Shown here piece by piece: positions 29,501-41,500 of a stretch of DNA of 64,000 nt. The DNA comes from Alitta virens (taxonomy: Eukaryota; Annelida; Polychaeta; Phyllodocida; Nereididae): NCBI GenBank assembly GCA_932294295.1, contig OW028575.1, positions 11,704,558-11,768,557 on the forward strand, written 5' to 3'. The notes under the pieces were generated by a model that saw only the letters and a program-made list of their open reading frames with translations, was not told the DNA's origin and did not search any database. The position numbers and the translations under genes are program-made. Numbering within the stretch: the first letter of the stretch is position 1; every line of letters starts with the position of its first letter.

Positions 29501-31455
29501 TTCAGGCATGATTCAATAAAATGGCAATCTTATATACAGTTCCACACATATAATGATATATGACACACAGACAACACAAACACTTGTCCCTGCAGTAAAA
29601 GATATCAACCAACCCATTCCTACCAATCTTTCTATTAGCAAATCATTCAAACTAAATGGTTAATTTATATTTTCCTTAAATGTAAAATTTTAAGTACAGT
29701 TATAAATATCGTCAAGAAATTATGAAGGTATGCAATTGAACAGCTTAAAAAGACGCGACATTTTATCAAAATCTTACTTAGTATGATTACTTACCATGGT
29801 AAAATCCCTACCCCACATAAAACTTTACCAGAACAATCAAATAAACCAGGCAAATGTCCCAGGAATGGAAAACGAAGCCAGCACCAGTCTTACAGCAATG
29901 ATTCCTGCATCGGATCCTTGATACAAATGCAACACAGAAGCCAATAACTGAAACTTCTAGACATTTTTACCTAGATGCTGCTAATCCAAGATTTCAATTT
30001 TTAACTTCTGTGCGCTGTTTTTCAGAAAACTTTGAGAGCATGCAAACTACAGCAGGTTTGGGTTCTACTATAGAGTCCTCTCTTCTCTCACATCTGACAC
30101 TACCAGACATAAAACCCACAACACCCAACAAATTTAGTCACTGGTTTACCTTCATCAGCTGGACCAAACTTCAATTCTTTGTACTCTTGAGCTGGAAAGA
30201 ATAAGCAAAAGCATTAAAAGTCTTTTCAACACATCACTCATCAAAAGGTAATGCTAGGTCTGAATGCAAACAGACGGCTATCTTAGGATTGCAAATAAAC
30301 TGAGGCTGTTTTCATTTAAAAATGAGAAGGGAGGTGGACCAGAAATTTTTTGAAAAAGCCAGGGGAGGGGGGTGGTTGACCAGTATTTTCTCAATATCTT
30401 AAAGTAGGAAAAAGCGGGGGGTGGGGGTCTGTCAAAAAACATATTAGGGGTGGGGTCTGAAAAATGTTCTGGTCCGCCCCCTGGTCTCTTTTTTTAAAAG
30501 AGAACAGCCCTGATACAACATAAACGTAAGACTTAAAACCTACATTTCTTGAATTCCTCATTGTTCTGTTTCACTGTAACATTTTCTTTGAAACCTTGCA
30601 AATCTTTCTCAGCTTCCAGCGCTTCCTCCTCAGATTTGAACAAGAGTTCTATGTGACTGCAAAGATTCAAGATGAAAAGTTTAATAACCATCATGGAGAA
30701 ATAAAGTCAGGTAAGGGAACCTCAGAAGCAAAATATATTGGAAGGCACATGGGGACCTGGAGATATTCTGAGGGGGGTATATATGCAACACCTTTTAAAT
30801 TTTCCATGTATAGCAAGAAGCTTATTATTCAGAAAGAGAACAAAGCACAAAGACGCACCCTTTTACATCGCCATCGTTGTTATCGTACTTAATGTAGAAC
30901 CGTTTAGCTTTCTTAGACATGTATTCCTGTAGCTTGTTTTCAGTCCTAAGATCATCAAGCGTTAGTGGCCCAATGAAGATGGTTCGATCATTGATGTCAA
31001 TGACACGGTCCAACTGGTATTCGTGAATGGAGATCAATCGGTTTGTCCCGCCTTGCTTGTCTGAAAATAAAGATAAATGAAGTAATTAAACCAACAGAAA
31101 CAGACACAACTTCTCATAAAACATGACCGTAAAGAGGTATTAAAACAGCAACAAACATCCATAGAAATTCACCTTTGCTCTTCGATTTGTCACCTTCTTC
31201 TTCCTCTTCTTTTCCCTCATCTTCTTTCTTGTCATCACCTCCAACTTCATCGAGGAGTAACAAATCTTCATCTTCGCCATTAGCTCCATCACCACCTTCC
31301 TCTGCATTAGCATCTTCACCCTCTCCTCCTTCATTTCCTTCACCTTCACCTTCACCTTCACCTTCATTTCCACCTTCTGCCATTTCTTCTTCGGTCGGAG
31401 TCTCTTCCTCCTTCACCTCATCCTTGACTTGAACTTCTCCTTCAGCACCACTCAT
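26593..31455 (-). CDS. acidic / two-RRM / RGG RNA-binding protein (nucleolin-like layout), 11 coding exons
   Basis: Exons in transcript order: 31455-31173, 31060-30859, 30656-30544, 30191-30150, 29246-29114, 28048-27906, 27801-27772, 27684-27572, 27475-27243, 27126-27013, 26731-26593. All phases fit and give 514 aa. Residues 1-94 are strongly acidic, with Gly-Glu dipeptide repeats. A first divergent RRM covers about 112-195 (RNP2-like TIFIGP, RNP1-like HIELLF). A second covers about 218-292 (RNP2-like TLVIKG, RNP1 GFAFVEM). A basic linker (LVSRRTEHKRLLRRYDNRKR) follows, then a tail rich in RGG, GGY and GGN from about 370 to the end. This layout is that of nucleolin and related hnRNP proteins, and nuclear RNA binding is inferred from it. 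The start is supported by an in-frame TAA 9 bases upstream in the 5' UTR and a likely acceptor at 31472. I cannot name the orthologue. Confidence 0.9.
28288..28467 (+). other. small basic open frame, unrecognised
   Basis: An ATG-initiated frame of 59 codons plus stop lies inside intron 5 of the RNA-binding gene on the opposite strand. The product is highly charged (many Lys, Arg, Glu) with coiled-coil-like spacing (HQHLKQKRAEREEFYRKS). I recognise no family and see no promoter or poly(A) support. It could be a mobile-element scrap, a retrocopy or chance. Confidence 0.15.
30325..30485. repeat. G-rich dispersed repeat, copy 1
   Basis: G-runs alternate with GGTGGACCAGAAATTTTTTGA and TTGACCAGTATTTTCTCAATAT-like blocks. 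A second copy with the same order of blocks is at 47085-47205. It lies in intron 3 of the RNA-binding gene. Confidence 0.6.
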
Positions 31456-31632
31456 GATGAATTAGTTGAATCTGTGAACAACCATCCATATAACTGAGAA
31501 CACATGAGCTATGATACAATGAAATGCCATAGAATTTATGCATACATTGTCTTGGTCGACTGAAATTTGAAAAGCTGCTGTTGATGAAGACAGGGTTTCA
31601 CAGAAATTATGAAATTAAATTTCATGACTTTT

Positions 31633-31680
31633 CAATGACATGAAACAGCGCGCTACCACTGAGCTAGGCCACAGGCCTAA
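31633..31680 (-). repeat. tRNA-like A-box fragment (SINE head)
   Basis: On the minus strand, GGCCTAGCTCAGTGGTAGCG matches a tRNA 5' half with an A box. No B box follows, so it is a truncated SINE head lying just outside the second foldback-like element. Confidence 0.4.
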
Positions 31681-31696
31681 ATTACCATTGGCATTG

Positions 31697-32325
31697 AGTC
31701 ACTTCGTAGACCCGCAAAATCGTCGACAACCAACCCGTGACAGGAGGTGGACAAACTCATTGACAAATTATTTCCTAGGACGACCATCTCGTTGACAGAA
31801 AAACGTGGCTATACCAACTCGTTGACGTTTTTATTTAGTTATTTAGTTTTCGCGCAAATTCGCCAGATGTTGCAACAGTATACTTTTACCAGTGCTGCCA
31901 CCTTACAACATTACTTTCATACTGCATGTTTACTACTTTGAAGTCGAAACAAATAACATAAAAACCAGTCAGTTTATTTTTATAAATGTATATCATTAAG
32001 GTGATCAATTGCAAGTTTGAAATAAACCGTTGCTTTCTTCCCGGCCATTGCTCTCCACAATCCCTGTTGTGCACTACCAGTCACTCCCTCTGGAGTTTAC
32101 CAACTTGTCGACGAAATAGTATATGGCCAAAATTGGCTGTCAACAAATTTTTAATTGTCAACGAGTTGGTCATGACCTGTCAACGAGTTACAGGGGTTTT
32201 AAGTTTGTCAACGACTTTGTCACTCACGAATACACAAGAGTTGGTTTGTCAACGAATTTGTACCTGAACCTCAAAAGTGTCAACGACTTGGCATGTCTAC
32301 GCGTTGGCGTGTCGACGAAATGACC
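31697..32325. mobile_element. second foldback-like element, ends built of GTCAACGAGTTGG units
   Basis: The left end holds about six degenerate copies of CCAACTCGTTGAC (near 31701, 31717, 31730, 31754, 31786, 31814). The right end holds about nine in reverse orientation, GTCAACGAGTTGG type (near 32107, 32139, 32157, 32179, 32207, 32248, 32279, 32295, 32311). The outermost sequences match as inverted termini (GTCACTTCGTAGAC against GTCATTTCGTCGAC). The interior of about 280 bases has no transposase. The layout is the same as at 2642-4151, but with an unrelated unit sequence. It sits in the likely 5'-UTR intron or promoter zone of the RNA-binding gene. Confidence 0.65.
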
Positions 32326-32915
32326 TGTATTCTTACCATTCACCGACACTCATATTAATAATAACCACAAAGTAAACACCGTTCATGGCCCCAAGTGGAC
32401 AATTCTGTGCCTTAACAATCTATGTCATGCTGTATTTATCACAGAAAACATCGACATAGTGTGAGCATTAGTTAGGGGCTGCATGGGCACCTTTGGGTTA
32501 TATATTATAAAACAGGACGCCGCATTTTCGTCAGCTGAATTTGTGAGATCAGTAATTTATGCCTGTGGCTAGGCCCCCTACACCGATACTTGGATAAGGA
32601 TTATGGCATGTGGACTTAAGGCTGCAGCAACAGGTACCAAAAATCATCTTAACAACACATCATATAAAACAGATCGCAAACACACGAACCAAGTTCACAC
32701 GAACCAAAAAAGCAAAGCTAAGTCAGCACAATGGGATCGTTGCAAAAACAGGCGGCCATTTTGTTTAGCAATCAAATTAACTCCCGATCTATTTGACGAT
32801 TTATTTCAAACCTTTAGTATATAAGCGAGACCCAACTATTGCATTAATGTTCGCTAAGCAAAACACTTTACATTGCAAAGGGACAGAGACGATTACTTTG
32901 TATTTTCAAGCTTAC

Positions 32916-32971
32916 CAACTCCAGAAATAACCTGCACTCCCACGCCGGCGTCCTGCTTGCTCCAGGTGGCG
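32916..32971 (-). other. candidate 5' exon of the RNA-binding gene
   Basis: This is a 56-base CpG-rich segment with a minus-strand acceptor (tcattccgcag) and donor (gtaagc). If spliced to the acceptor at 31472 it would form 5' UTR, since an in-frame TAA precedes the start codon. All three frames are open, so a coding exon of another transcript cannot be excluded. A full CTCF-like core (AGGTGGCGCT on the plus strand, about 32964-32973) overlaps its upstream edge. Confidence 0.35.
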
Positions 32972-33514
32972 CTGCGGAATGACAAAATATAGAAATTTGT
33001 TAATTTATTTACCCCTAGTTTTTGTAAGGCAATAACAAATGTTGGAATTTTTAATACTTTAAAATAAATATACAAATGAGGTATCCATAGAGTAAAATTA
33101 ACACAAACTTATTATTTGATTTCTAAGTGACATCATAAGTCGAATTGGCAGCGAAACGGCACAAGACCGTGAGGAAACCTAACTGCAGTGCTCTGATTGC
33201 CAAAATAAATAGCACTCTCTCCTTATATGCAAAACATAACCCCTAGAACTATTTTTCAAAGCGAATTAAATGTGTGTATTTCAATTTCGCAGATATTAAT
33301 TCCTAACTTTGATAGTCTAAACAACAATGCAAATATCTACATTAATGTCACTAAAGAACCAGAAATAATACATGCATTCGAATTTTTTTTTTTAATAAAG
33401 TCATATATGTATATTTTGCCCATGCTGTGCCCCTCCTCCCACACCAGATCGACACACCCAGGGTCAGTGCATCGATCATCTTCCGCACCCTATCACAGAC
33501 TGACAATGATAAAT

Positions 33515-33692
33515 CCGGTGGCGTATTTAGAAATTAAGGGGGGGGGGTGGTACTGACAAGCCAAATCCAGGAATCAAAAACCACATTATGCAGTTTTGGT
33601 CGATTTTCAAGGTGTTTTGAAAAAAAAAATGTTGGGCCTGAGGGGGGTGGGGCGTATGGCCCAATGCCCCCCCCCCCTAAATACACCACTGG
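33515..33692. repeat. MITE with inverted ends and G/C runs
   Basis: CCGGTGGCGTATTTAG (33515-33530) is inverted at 33677-33692 as CTAAATACACCACTGG. Just inside are runs of G (left) and C (right). The length is about 178 bases with no coding capacity. Confidence 0.7.
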
Positions 33693-33709
33693 TCCCAGAG
33701 GTCAGTGAT

Positions 33710-33801
33710 GTATAACCAGAGGTCAGTGATGTAACAGTGATGTATAACAGTGATGTATAACAGTGATGTATATCGTGATGTTTAACAGTGATGTATAACA
33801 G
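33710..33801. repeat. minisatellite, unit about 13-16 bp
   Basis: About seven imperfect tandem copies of CAGTGATGTATAA. Confidence 0.85.
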
Positions 33802-33817
33802 GTATTATATGCTATGT

Positions 33818-33820
<3 letters not shown>

Positions 33821-33887
<67 letters not shown>

Positions 33888-33892
33888 ATAAC

Positions 33893-33931
<39 letters not shown>
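33821..33931. repeat. (AT)n and (GT)n compound microsatellite
   Basis: About 64 bases of AT, a short interruption (gggataac), more AT, then about 24 bases of GT. Confidence 0.95.
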
Positions 33932-35426
33932 ATAGATGGCTGTTTTTGTCTTTTTCCGATTTTAATTTTTTTTTTACCAACTCAAGATATTGAGGTTGTC
34001 AATAAAATTATATATATTTAATAAAAGTAAAAATTAATTCTGGGAAAAAATTGAGATATTTGAAATACAAGGTAATTTATGTTTTTGGTTTATCACACCC
34101 CAAAAGTGAGAAACCTTCCTACCTTGGATAAACCAGGTTTATCCAAGCTTGTATTATTGACAAAATTATTATATGTGCTTTTTCTAATAAACCCTCCGAA
34201 GAGACATGATAGCGGCACATGGCGCCCATGGCCTCAATCCAGAGGACACGTGTACTTAGCTGGCGATTTTCGTGAACTAAGCGATCCGTACTGGCCATGT
34301 TGCGCTGTTGAGGCGAATCTGAAGGTGCCAGCCGACTGTAGGGATAACTGAATTTGGAGGAATATAGGAATTTATGTACAAATGACATTCATTTAGGAGG
34401 GAAAAACAACAGGAGTCTAATATAGAACAGGTTGGTATTGAGATATTACGCCTTATATTGTCGTTCTTGTGAGTAATCATGTGTACACTTAGCGATTCAC
34501 GAGTGTTTTGCTGGAATGTCACATGGGTTGTTTGGAATCATGCCACCACCACTCATTATAATGCTACTTAAATATCTTGTCTGAAATGACTGAATAGTAT
34601 AACCGTTGTGCTTGATAGATACATTTTATAATATATACATCCCAAATTTATATGTTGACCAGAAAATGTCAGCATTTATATTATAAGAATATCAATTTTT
34701 AACAAAAGGTTGAAGGGGTGTGTCTACTTCTTGCAAAAAATGGGCCAAAATGACAATTCTGGGAATGAGAGGCTTTTTAACTCTTTAAATGTTAGTAACA
34801 ACAAACACTGATACATAATATATATTGTACTGATAGCTAGGCCTATAATATATTCTCCTTCTAGGTAACCTTCCTGGTTGTGATGTGTATTGATTCTATT
34901 GAAAGCAGTATACTCCAGCATAGTTACACCTTGTGGGGTTTTAGGGCTCTGATTCATTATATCAGCATGAGAATTAAATCATGTTTTGTAATCCTAGCAG
35001 AATTGATGTTCTAACATTATAAAAAAAGTGTTCATGTATCAGAAGTTTATTGGAATCAGGATAGTACCAGACTGACCACCAGTTTGAACAATATATTACT
35101 AAGAACTGAGCTCTAGAATTCCGATTGGGAGATTCTAACCCATTGCCAGGTAAACATTAGGTGAACATATCTGTATAATTTGTTTAGTTAAATGCCAAAA
35201 TTAGAAATTCTGGCACATTTTGGAATATTTGTCATAAATTTCCAACAACAAATATTCCACAAATTGGACAAAGGGTCTGTGGATATATATGATAGACCTC
35301 AACCACTTTGGTGTCTACGCAGGGCTTGACTTCATCACCTGTCAACACTGTCCTGGACTAGTAAAATTGTCCCATGGGAGAGTAACGGTACATTTTATGA
35401 ATTGCAATTGGGAAGCCATCTTCACA

Positions 35427-38400
35427 ATGTCAAGGAGGCCCCTGTTGTCGCCCAAGCGCGGCAATCTTTGCTGGAGGGAAAATGTTGGTAAGTTAGTCTG
35501 AGGAAAGCAGAGTAGTGGAGCCTGTGGAGTGTAGGGGAGCTAAATCAGTCTTGACTAAATCAATCTGAATACTAAGGTGTAAAGCGGGAATTGCAAAATT
35601 TAGCAATCTTGAACTCTGTAAAAGAACAAAAGAAACTGAATTTGTAGAAATGAAAGTTTTTGTTTCGAAGTGAAGTGTTCAAATAAGTTACAAATTATGT
35701 ACATGATTAATGTTGCATATCTATATTAGACACAGGTAACTAGAAAATTAAATCAGTATGATAAACACCAAATAACTACTGTTAAAAAATAATCACTCAT
35801 TTATAATAAGTGATGTTCATATATATTTTTAACAATTCAAGCAGCACCATTATTGAAGTTTAAGCATTTATATATTTGTTTTTTTATTTTTTATTTCTGT
35901 CTTGTGTTTATTTGTGAAATTATATTTTTATAAAACCTGGATAGCTATTTAGTTGGCGGGACAGGCAAAATGTACGGGTCAAAAACCTTAAGTGTCATGT
36001 TTTTTGTCTACATCCTATTCATAATACACTGAGTGTCTCTCAGTGAGATACTGTTGTGGTCCTTGATATTGTGTATGGGACCTTATATTAATTAGGAGTG
36101 TGGCTTTTATGATCCAGTGAAAATATATCTGACATGAAAGTTCACTTGGTGCATACATGGGATGATATTGATGAACTTCGATCAGACCTAAAGGAATCTT
36201 AAGTGTGTCAATTGTTCTTCATGAAAATAGAATTCTTTTGTTCTTGTTTTACCTTTGTCACTGCAATTAGACATTGAGACCTGACTCACATGAGTACTCG
36301 CGGTCAGTGATTTGAGTATAAACAAGGATATATTGGAAGTTATGTCGTCCTCCCTAATTTTCATTAGGTTGTTATTAAGTAGTGTGTGTGCCATAACCTA
36401 AATGTACATGATATTTTTTAGATATTTTATTGCTTGTAGTGGCATTAATAATATACAAATGAATACATATGTATAGTTGTCCCAGCCCTCCAGAGAACAC
36501 TGTGCCACTCCATACCCCAGAAACAAATATACTGTACATGAATTGACAATAACACCCACGAGTAAGCAAAACATTGTACATATCACAATTCACATATATA
36601 TAACAATAACAATAAATTCTTTAGTAACATTACAATGACTCCAGATTTATGGTGAAAGTTAATTTCATTCTGTGTATAGGTGGATTTTTCTGATTTTGCT
36701 AGATGATCTTAAATAAATTGCCTAAAGGTTTCCATTGGTATTTTATAATATATATACATTTTTCATGCGGTGTTAAGTATTGGAAATCAGGGAATCTATT
36801 TATTATATTTCGATACATTTTAAATAGATAACTAAGTGGAACTCATCTTCTATTGTATTACTATGGCATATTGTGCATTTTCTGTCTTCTATAGCAATAT
36901 TTCTAAAGCGTCCTATTTCAATATTTAATGGCACATGATTGTTGTCAGTGTGTAATAAAAAATCAGGTGGATTTTCCACCATTGCGAATGATGTTAAATT
37001 CTGTTATTATATTATGAGCAATGATTTAACACTTCTTAACCATGTTTAAGTGTTTCTTTTCGTTTTTCCAGGGGAATTTTACAAACTACAGATGGAACTA
37101 TTAGAGTAAGTACAAATGTATACATTGATTTTGATCATCCATTAGTCTTTTGTACTTGTTTGCTTTCGTTGAATGAGACACTGCTTTTTCTATGTAAACC
37201 TGTGTAGTTGAGTTTTATATATATCCAGCAGTTGCTATTATAGATCATGACTTCAAAACGCAAGGGTGCTTGGTACCTGCTTAGCATGACATCAAATCAC
37301 AATTAAATATTTTAGGTGACAGAATTAGATTAATGTGAACTAAAAGATAAGGTTGGCTGTACTTTGTTTATTTTGCATGGTAGGAATAAACTTCACATCA
37401 AATTTTAGTGGCCTCTTTTGCTTGTATTGTTTTATATGCCCTATGCGCACTGCACCCCATTATCTGTCCGATAGTTTATTATATTACAACTATCTGGGAA
37501 TTACAATGGTTCATTCACATATTTTTAATACAATTCTATGGCCATTCAGAGCTTTAGTACACATCTTCTCGGTACTTCGGTGCACTGAACTCATCTTATA
37601 ACCCATTTTACATTATATGTTTATTTCATTCATTAATACCAGAACATAGTAGCTGCCTGATTACGTTGCTACTTTATTAATTTTGAATGTCGTTTTAGTC
37701 GGACTTAATTTGTATTTCACTTTTAGTATTAATTGGTTTACCCAGTGCATAATTTATAAGATCATTGTAAATATGTTATTAAGTACCAGTTTAAATTTAA
37801 GCTACAGTGCTCAACTTAATGAATACATCATCAGTTTGGATTATCATTTCACTGATTTCTATTTGCAGCCTTAAGATTGAGTGTTAGATTGTTGAGTTGC
37901 CCGCTTCAAGTATCAGGAAAAAACACAGCCAGTCCCTGTGAGTGACCATTGGTCATACTGAAGTGAATTATGTGCTGACTTGTGTTCGCTGGTCACTCGT
38001 TCACTTGGTGTGTCCGTCACTTCACCGTTAAGACACTCTTCTCGTGTGACACTTGTCTTCATTCTACTTTGAGTTCTCTTTCTCTCTTGGCTGTTCTGTT
38101 TAGGTATGTTCAATATTACGCTTTTGTAAATATTGCCCGTGTGCAGTTGATTTTTGGTTGATTTGAAATCCATCCAGTGCTCAATAACAATGTACAGAAT
38201 ATCTGTATGGGCCATATATTCAATTTGTACCAGGAGTGTCCCATCTAGAACATGAAGAATTTACTATCTAAAATTCAGTATGAATTAACACAGACCACTT
38301 TTCCAAAATCCCTCATCTGTTTTCCCTCATTGTAAATCCATAATCTTAGAAGTGTGATCTGATTTCTTTGAAACTTATGTTGCATTAACCAATGTTAAAA

Positions 38401-38479
38401 TGCTCTAGAAATGTTAGTGAAATGATTTTTTAATTTGTGGTGTCTTCCACAGGGTTTCTTACACATTTTTCTTGTGTTA

Positions 38480-38510
<31 letters not shown>

Positions 38511-41500
38511 ATTTAGGTGTAAGAAACCCTGTGGTGTGTACCTGCAAGTTTATAGTGTGTTGCATTTTAAAAATCCCTTACATTGACAGCATGATTATGA
38601 GCATGGCAGCTTTTTACGGTTAAATGCATTTGCTACTAGCAGATCCTTTCAGCATGTGCTGTTGTATTGATATTGTGATATTGCTGTGTTTCCCGAAGCT
38701 GTCCTGGTATTTGACAGTGGTTAATTCAACACTTCTAAATACCAAATTATAAAAGGAAATTGCAGTAGCAAATTGAATGCGCGAATGTGTGCTACTATTG
38801 ATGGAAATCTGATGCTGCGATTTGTTTTTTATGTCTGGATGCATTGCATTTCTTTCTGGTTTTGGTGGATCACATTGATCATTTTGATCTGATTCAGTGG
38901 ATCATTTGCACCTGAACATGATATTGATTCAATTTGATCTGTGCAAATTTTGACATAAAATCACTTCTTCAGGCCACTTGCTTGACTGATCATATACCGA
39001 TCTTCAGGCCATAAATGAAAACATAGACATTTTGTATTTGTTATTGAAATATTACCTGCAGTGAATTTTTAACAGTGCTCAGCACAAAGTAATAACACCT
39101 ATCTGTGGTGCACTACCTATTTGATTTCTCAAGACATTTTGCATGGCTCACTGCACAATACGAACACGTATCATACTGTGACATGCACTTATTTGTTTTC
39201 AATGAACCATTTTTAGTTCTCACAACTCCACATGTTACGTAAAGAGTTGTAAAAGGCTTTTTCCTGATTCCTCTGAGTTAGCACCAACATACAGCAAAAA
39301 GCAAATTATCAGTAAACCAGAAAGAAATCTAATTATTATTTTTTGCTCCGAACTACATAATGCACCCATACATTATCATAAATACATCTTTGAAAAAAAG
39401 TGAATTGATTTATCTATTCATATAACTATATATAATGCTATAATCAAGCCTGTGTTTACATGACCCTGTTTCCACTGCAAGACCCTGCAGGGTGACTCTG
39501 TGAGTTAGTTTCCGCATAGTATGGTGTTTTGTTTACAGGGACTGGGACATGTCTGAAGCACTGAAATTCATTGGGGGACCTGCCGGGGCAGTGGCCATAG
39601 GTGCTGTGACGGCAACTGCAGCTGCATGGTACATGATGTCTGGGTCAACACCGTTACCTAACTCTCCCTTAAATATACACGACCAGAGTAGGCCTGTACA
39701 TGTAAGTATTTCACCCAATTATTTTGCAGCTAACTGATCCGTATGTTTATGTCCATGTGTCAACGCTACTGGTATTAAGTTTAGCCTGCTTATATGACCA
39801 GCTATCAGAGGCAGATGTAAAGATGAGATGATTAGGCTTGTATTTGACATTTATCCCATGGGTCCTTTACTTCTCCCAGCATGAAGTCTGAATACAATGC
39901 ACCACAAATTATTAATTCCACATCTCATGTGCCTGACATCCATCAAATATGACGAATGTGGAATTGAGGAATACCGTTACCATTGGGTCACCCAGTTACT
40001 TACACCAATCAATGGTTTTTTTGGGATTAGCAGTTAATTAACAATGAGTTGCACCTCATCGCACCTGTTTATCAGGTCCTAATGAACGTCACGTGATAAC
40101 TATTAAATCTATTGATAACATCCGAGTAAATAATGAGGTAGCAATGTAACTGATACGACATACTTTGACTGCTAAAAGCATAGGGCTGTTGCAGATTGTG
40201 TCTGTTGTTAAGCTATTGAGATAGTGGTCATATTATTTTTTTTTAATACAGTTTTATACCCTACCGTTTTCTATTTACTCTGGCCTTTTGCTAGTGTTAA
40301 ACATATGGTGGGTGTGCCTCAGGAATTTGCTGTGCAGTTTATTTATGAATGTACAATTTATATTTCTGAAGAACACTATTTAATTTCGAAAAATTGAGGC
40401 ATGAATATGCAAAACTACTGATATAGATCATAACCAAAGTGTTAAGTTTAACACCAATTGTGATTTATTGACTTTATCAATAATCGTATGATTCCATTGC
40501 TTGTAACCAACCATCGCTATCAGTCATGTCATGTATTCTCTACAGAGCCAACACACTTAGATAATATAAGTTTCACTTTAACTGTACTCAGTGTTGCCAT
40601 TGGTTACTAATGAACTGGATTTCATATGCTTTTCATAAGTCTATGGAACAATAAAGAGTACTTTTTTGGAAATGACCAGAAATTGCTGCTCTAAAGATAT
40701 CAAGTTTGCTGGCTCTATAATATCAGCATGCCTTATTAGGTAGCCAAAAGATATTACATGTACTGATAATTAGGACACTTTTATTATATATTGTTTTGTA
40801 TAAATAATATTCACTAAAACTATGCTTGTTCTATTTTAAAAAAAATTGAAAATACCATTGTTATGGAACTAGAATATGGAAAGAAATATTTATAAATACA
40901 TAGGAATGATCTGGTAGGATGTAGTCATATACTGTATATTTAGTTGGTCAACACTAGGAGTCATCAGTTATTTGGAGTTTACCAAGGTTGACATACACAA
41001 AGAATAGATACAAAAAGTAAACAATTGGGCTGTGTCATTCACTGTATATATATATATCAATAATATCATTCACTGTTATGATATCACATGCCGTTTACAG
41101 TTATTTTAGAGTACAGTGTGTATGATTAGGAGTATGAATCAGACCTGATGTTAAGTTAGTAAATACCAAGGCTGCTTGTTACTGAGGGAACTATGAGCAA
41201 AATGATCCACCCATTTGTTAATGACGTATTCGTGTAATCTGATAATTGAGAGGTCAATCTGTGTTAATTACCTAGTGTGCCATTTACGGCGTACGCTATG
41301 AAGGTGACTGATGATGCACTGTAATCTTTAAAACTCTCGAAGCATACATGTATTATATATTGGAGATTAATATGATCTAGATTATATCTATAGATTGATG
41401 TGGCTTTAGAGTCTGAATTTGAAAGTGAAGTTGCTGGAAAAAATAGTGCGTCTTGGTTTGGTTACTGGTTAGGTTAGCATAAGCAACGTACCCCCGCTGA

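Larger units (their letters stand above)
32972..35288. other. head-to-head intergenic region
   Basis: Space between the minus-strand RNA-binding gene and the plus-strand ACSL gene. It contains a MITE (33515-33692), a minisatellite (33710-33801) and a long AT/GT microsatellite (33821-33931). A patch richer in CpG (about 34195-34340) could be a promoter. Its open frames on both strands have no recognisable domain. No gene is called. Confidence 0.5.

Noticed and set aside
31175..31432. Serine/proline-rich open frame on the plus strand
   Set aside because: Mirror image of the acidic Gly-Glu exon of the minus-strand gene, whose exons fit in phase.
33723..34021. Open frames with repeated Tyr-Ile and Thr-His
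   Set aside because: Translations of the AT/GT microsatellite.
34079..34388. Overlapping open frames on both strands in a patch with several CpGs
   Set aside because: No domain and no convincing splice partners. The patch may be promoter sequence, but I cannot support a coding exon.
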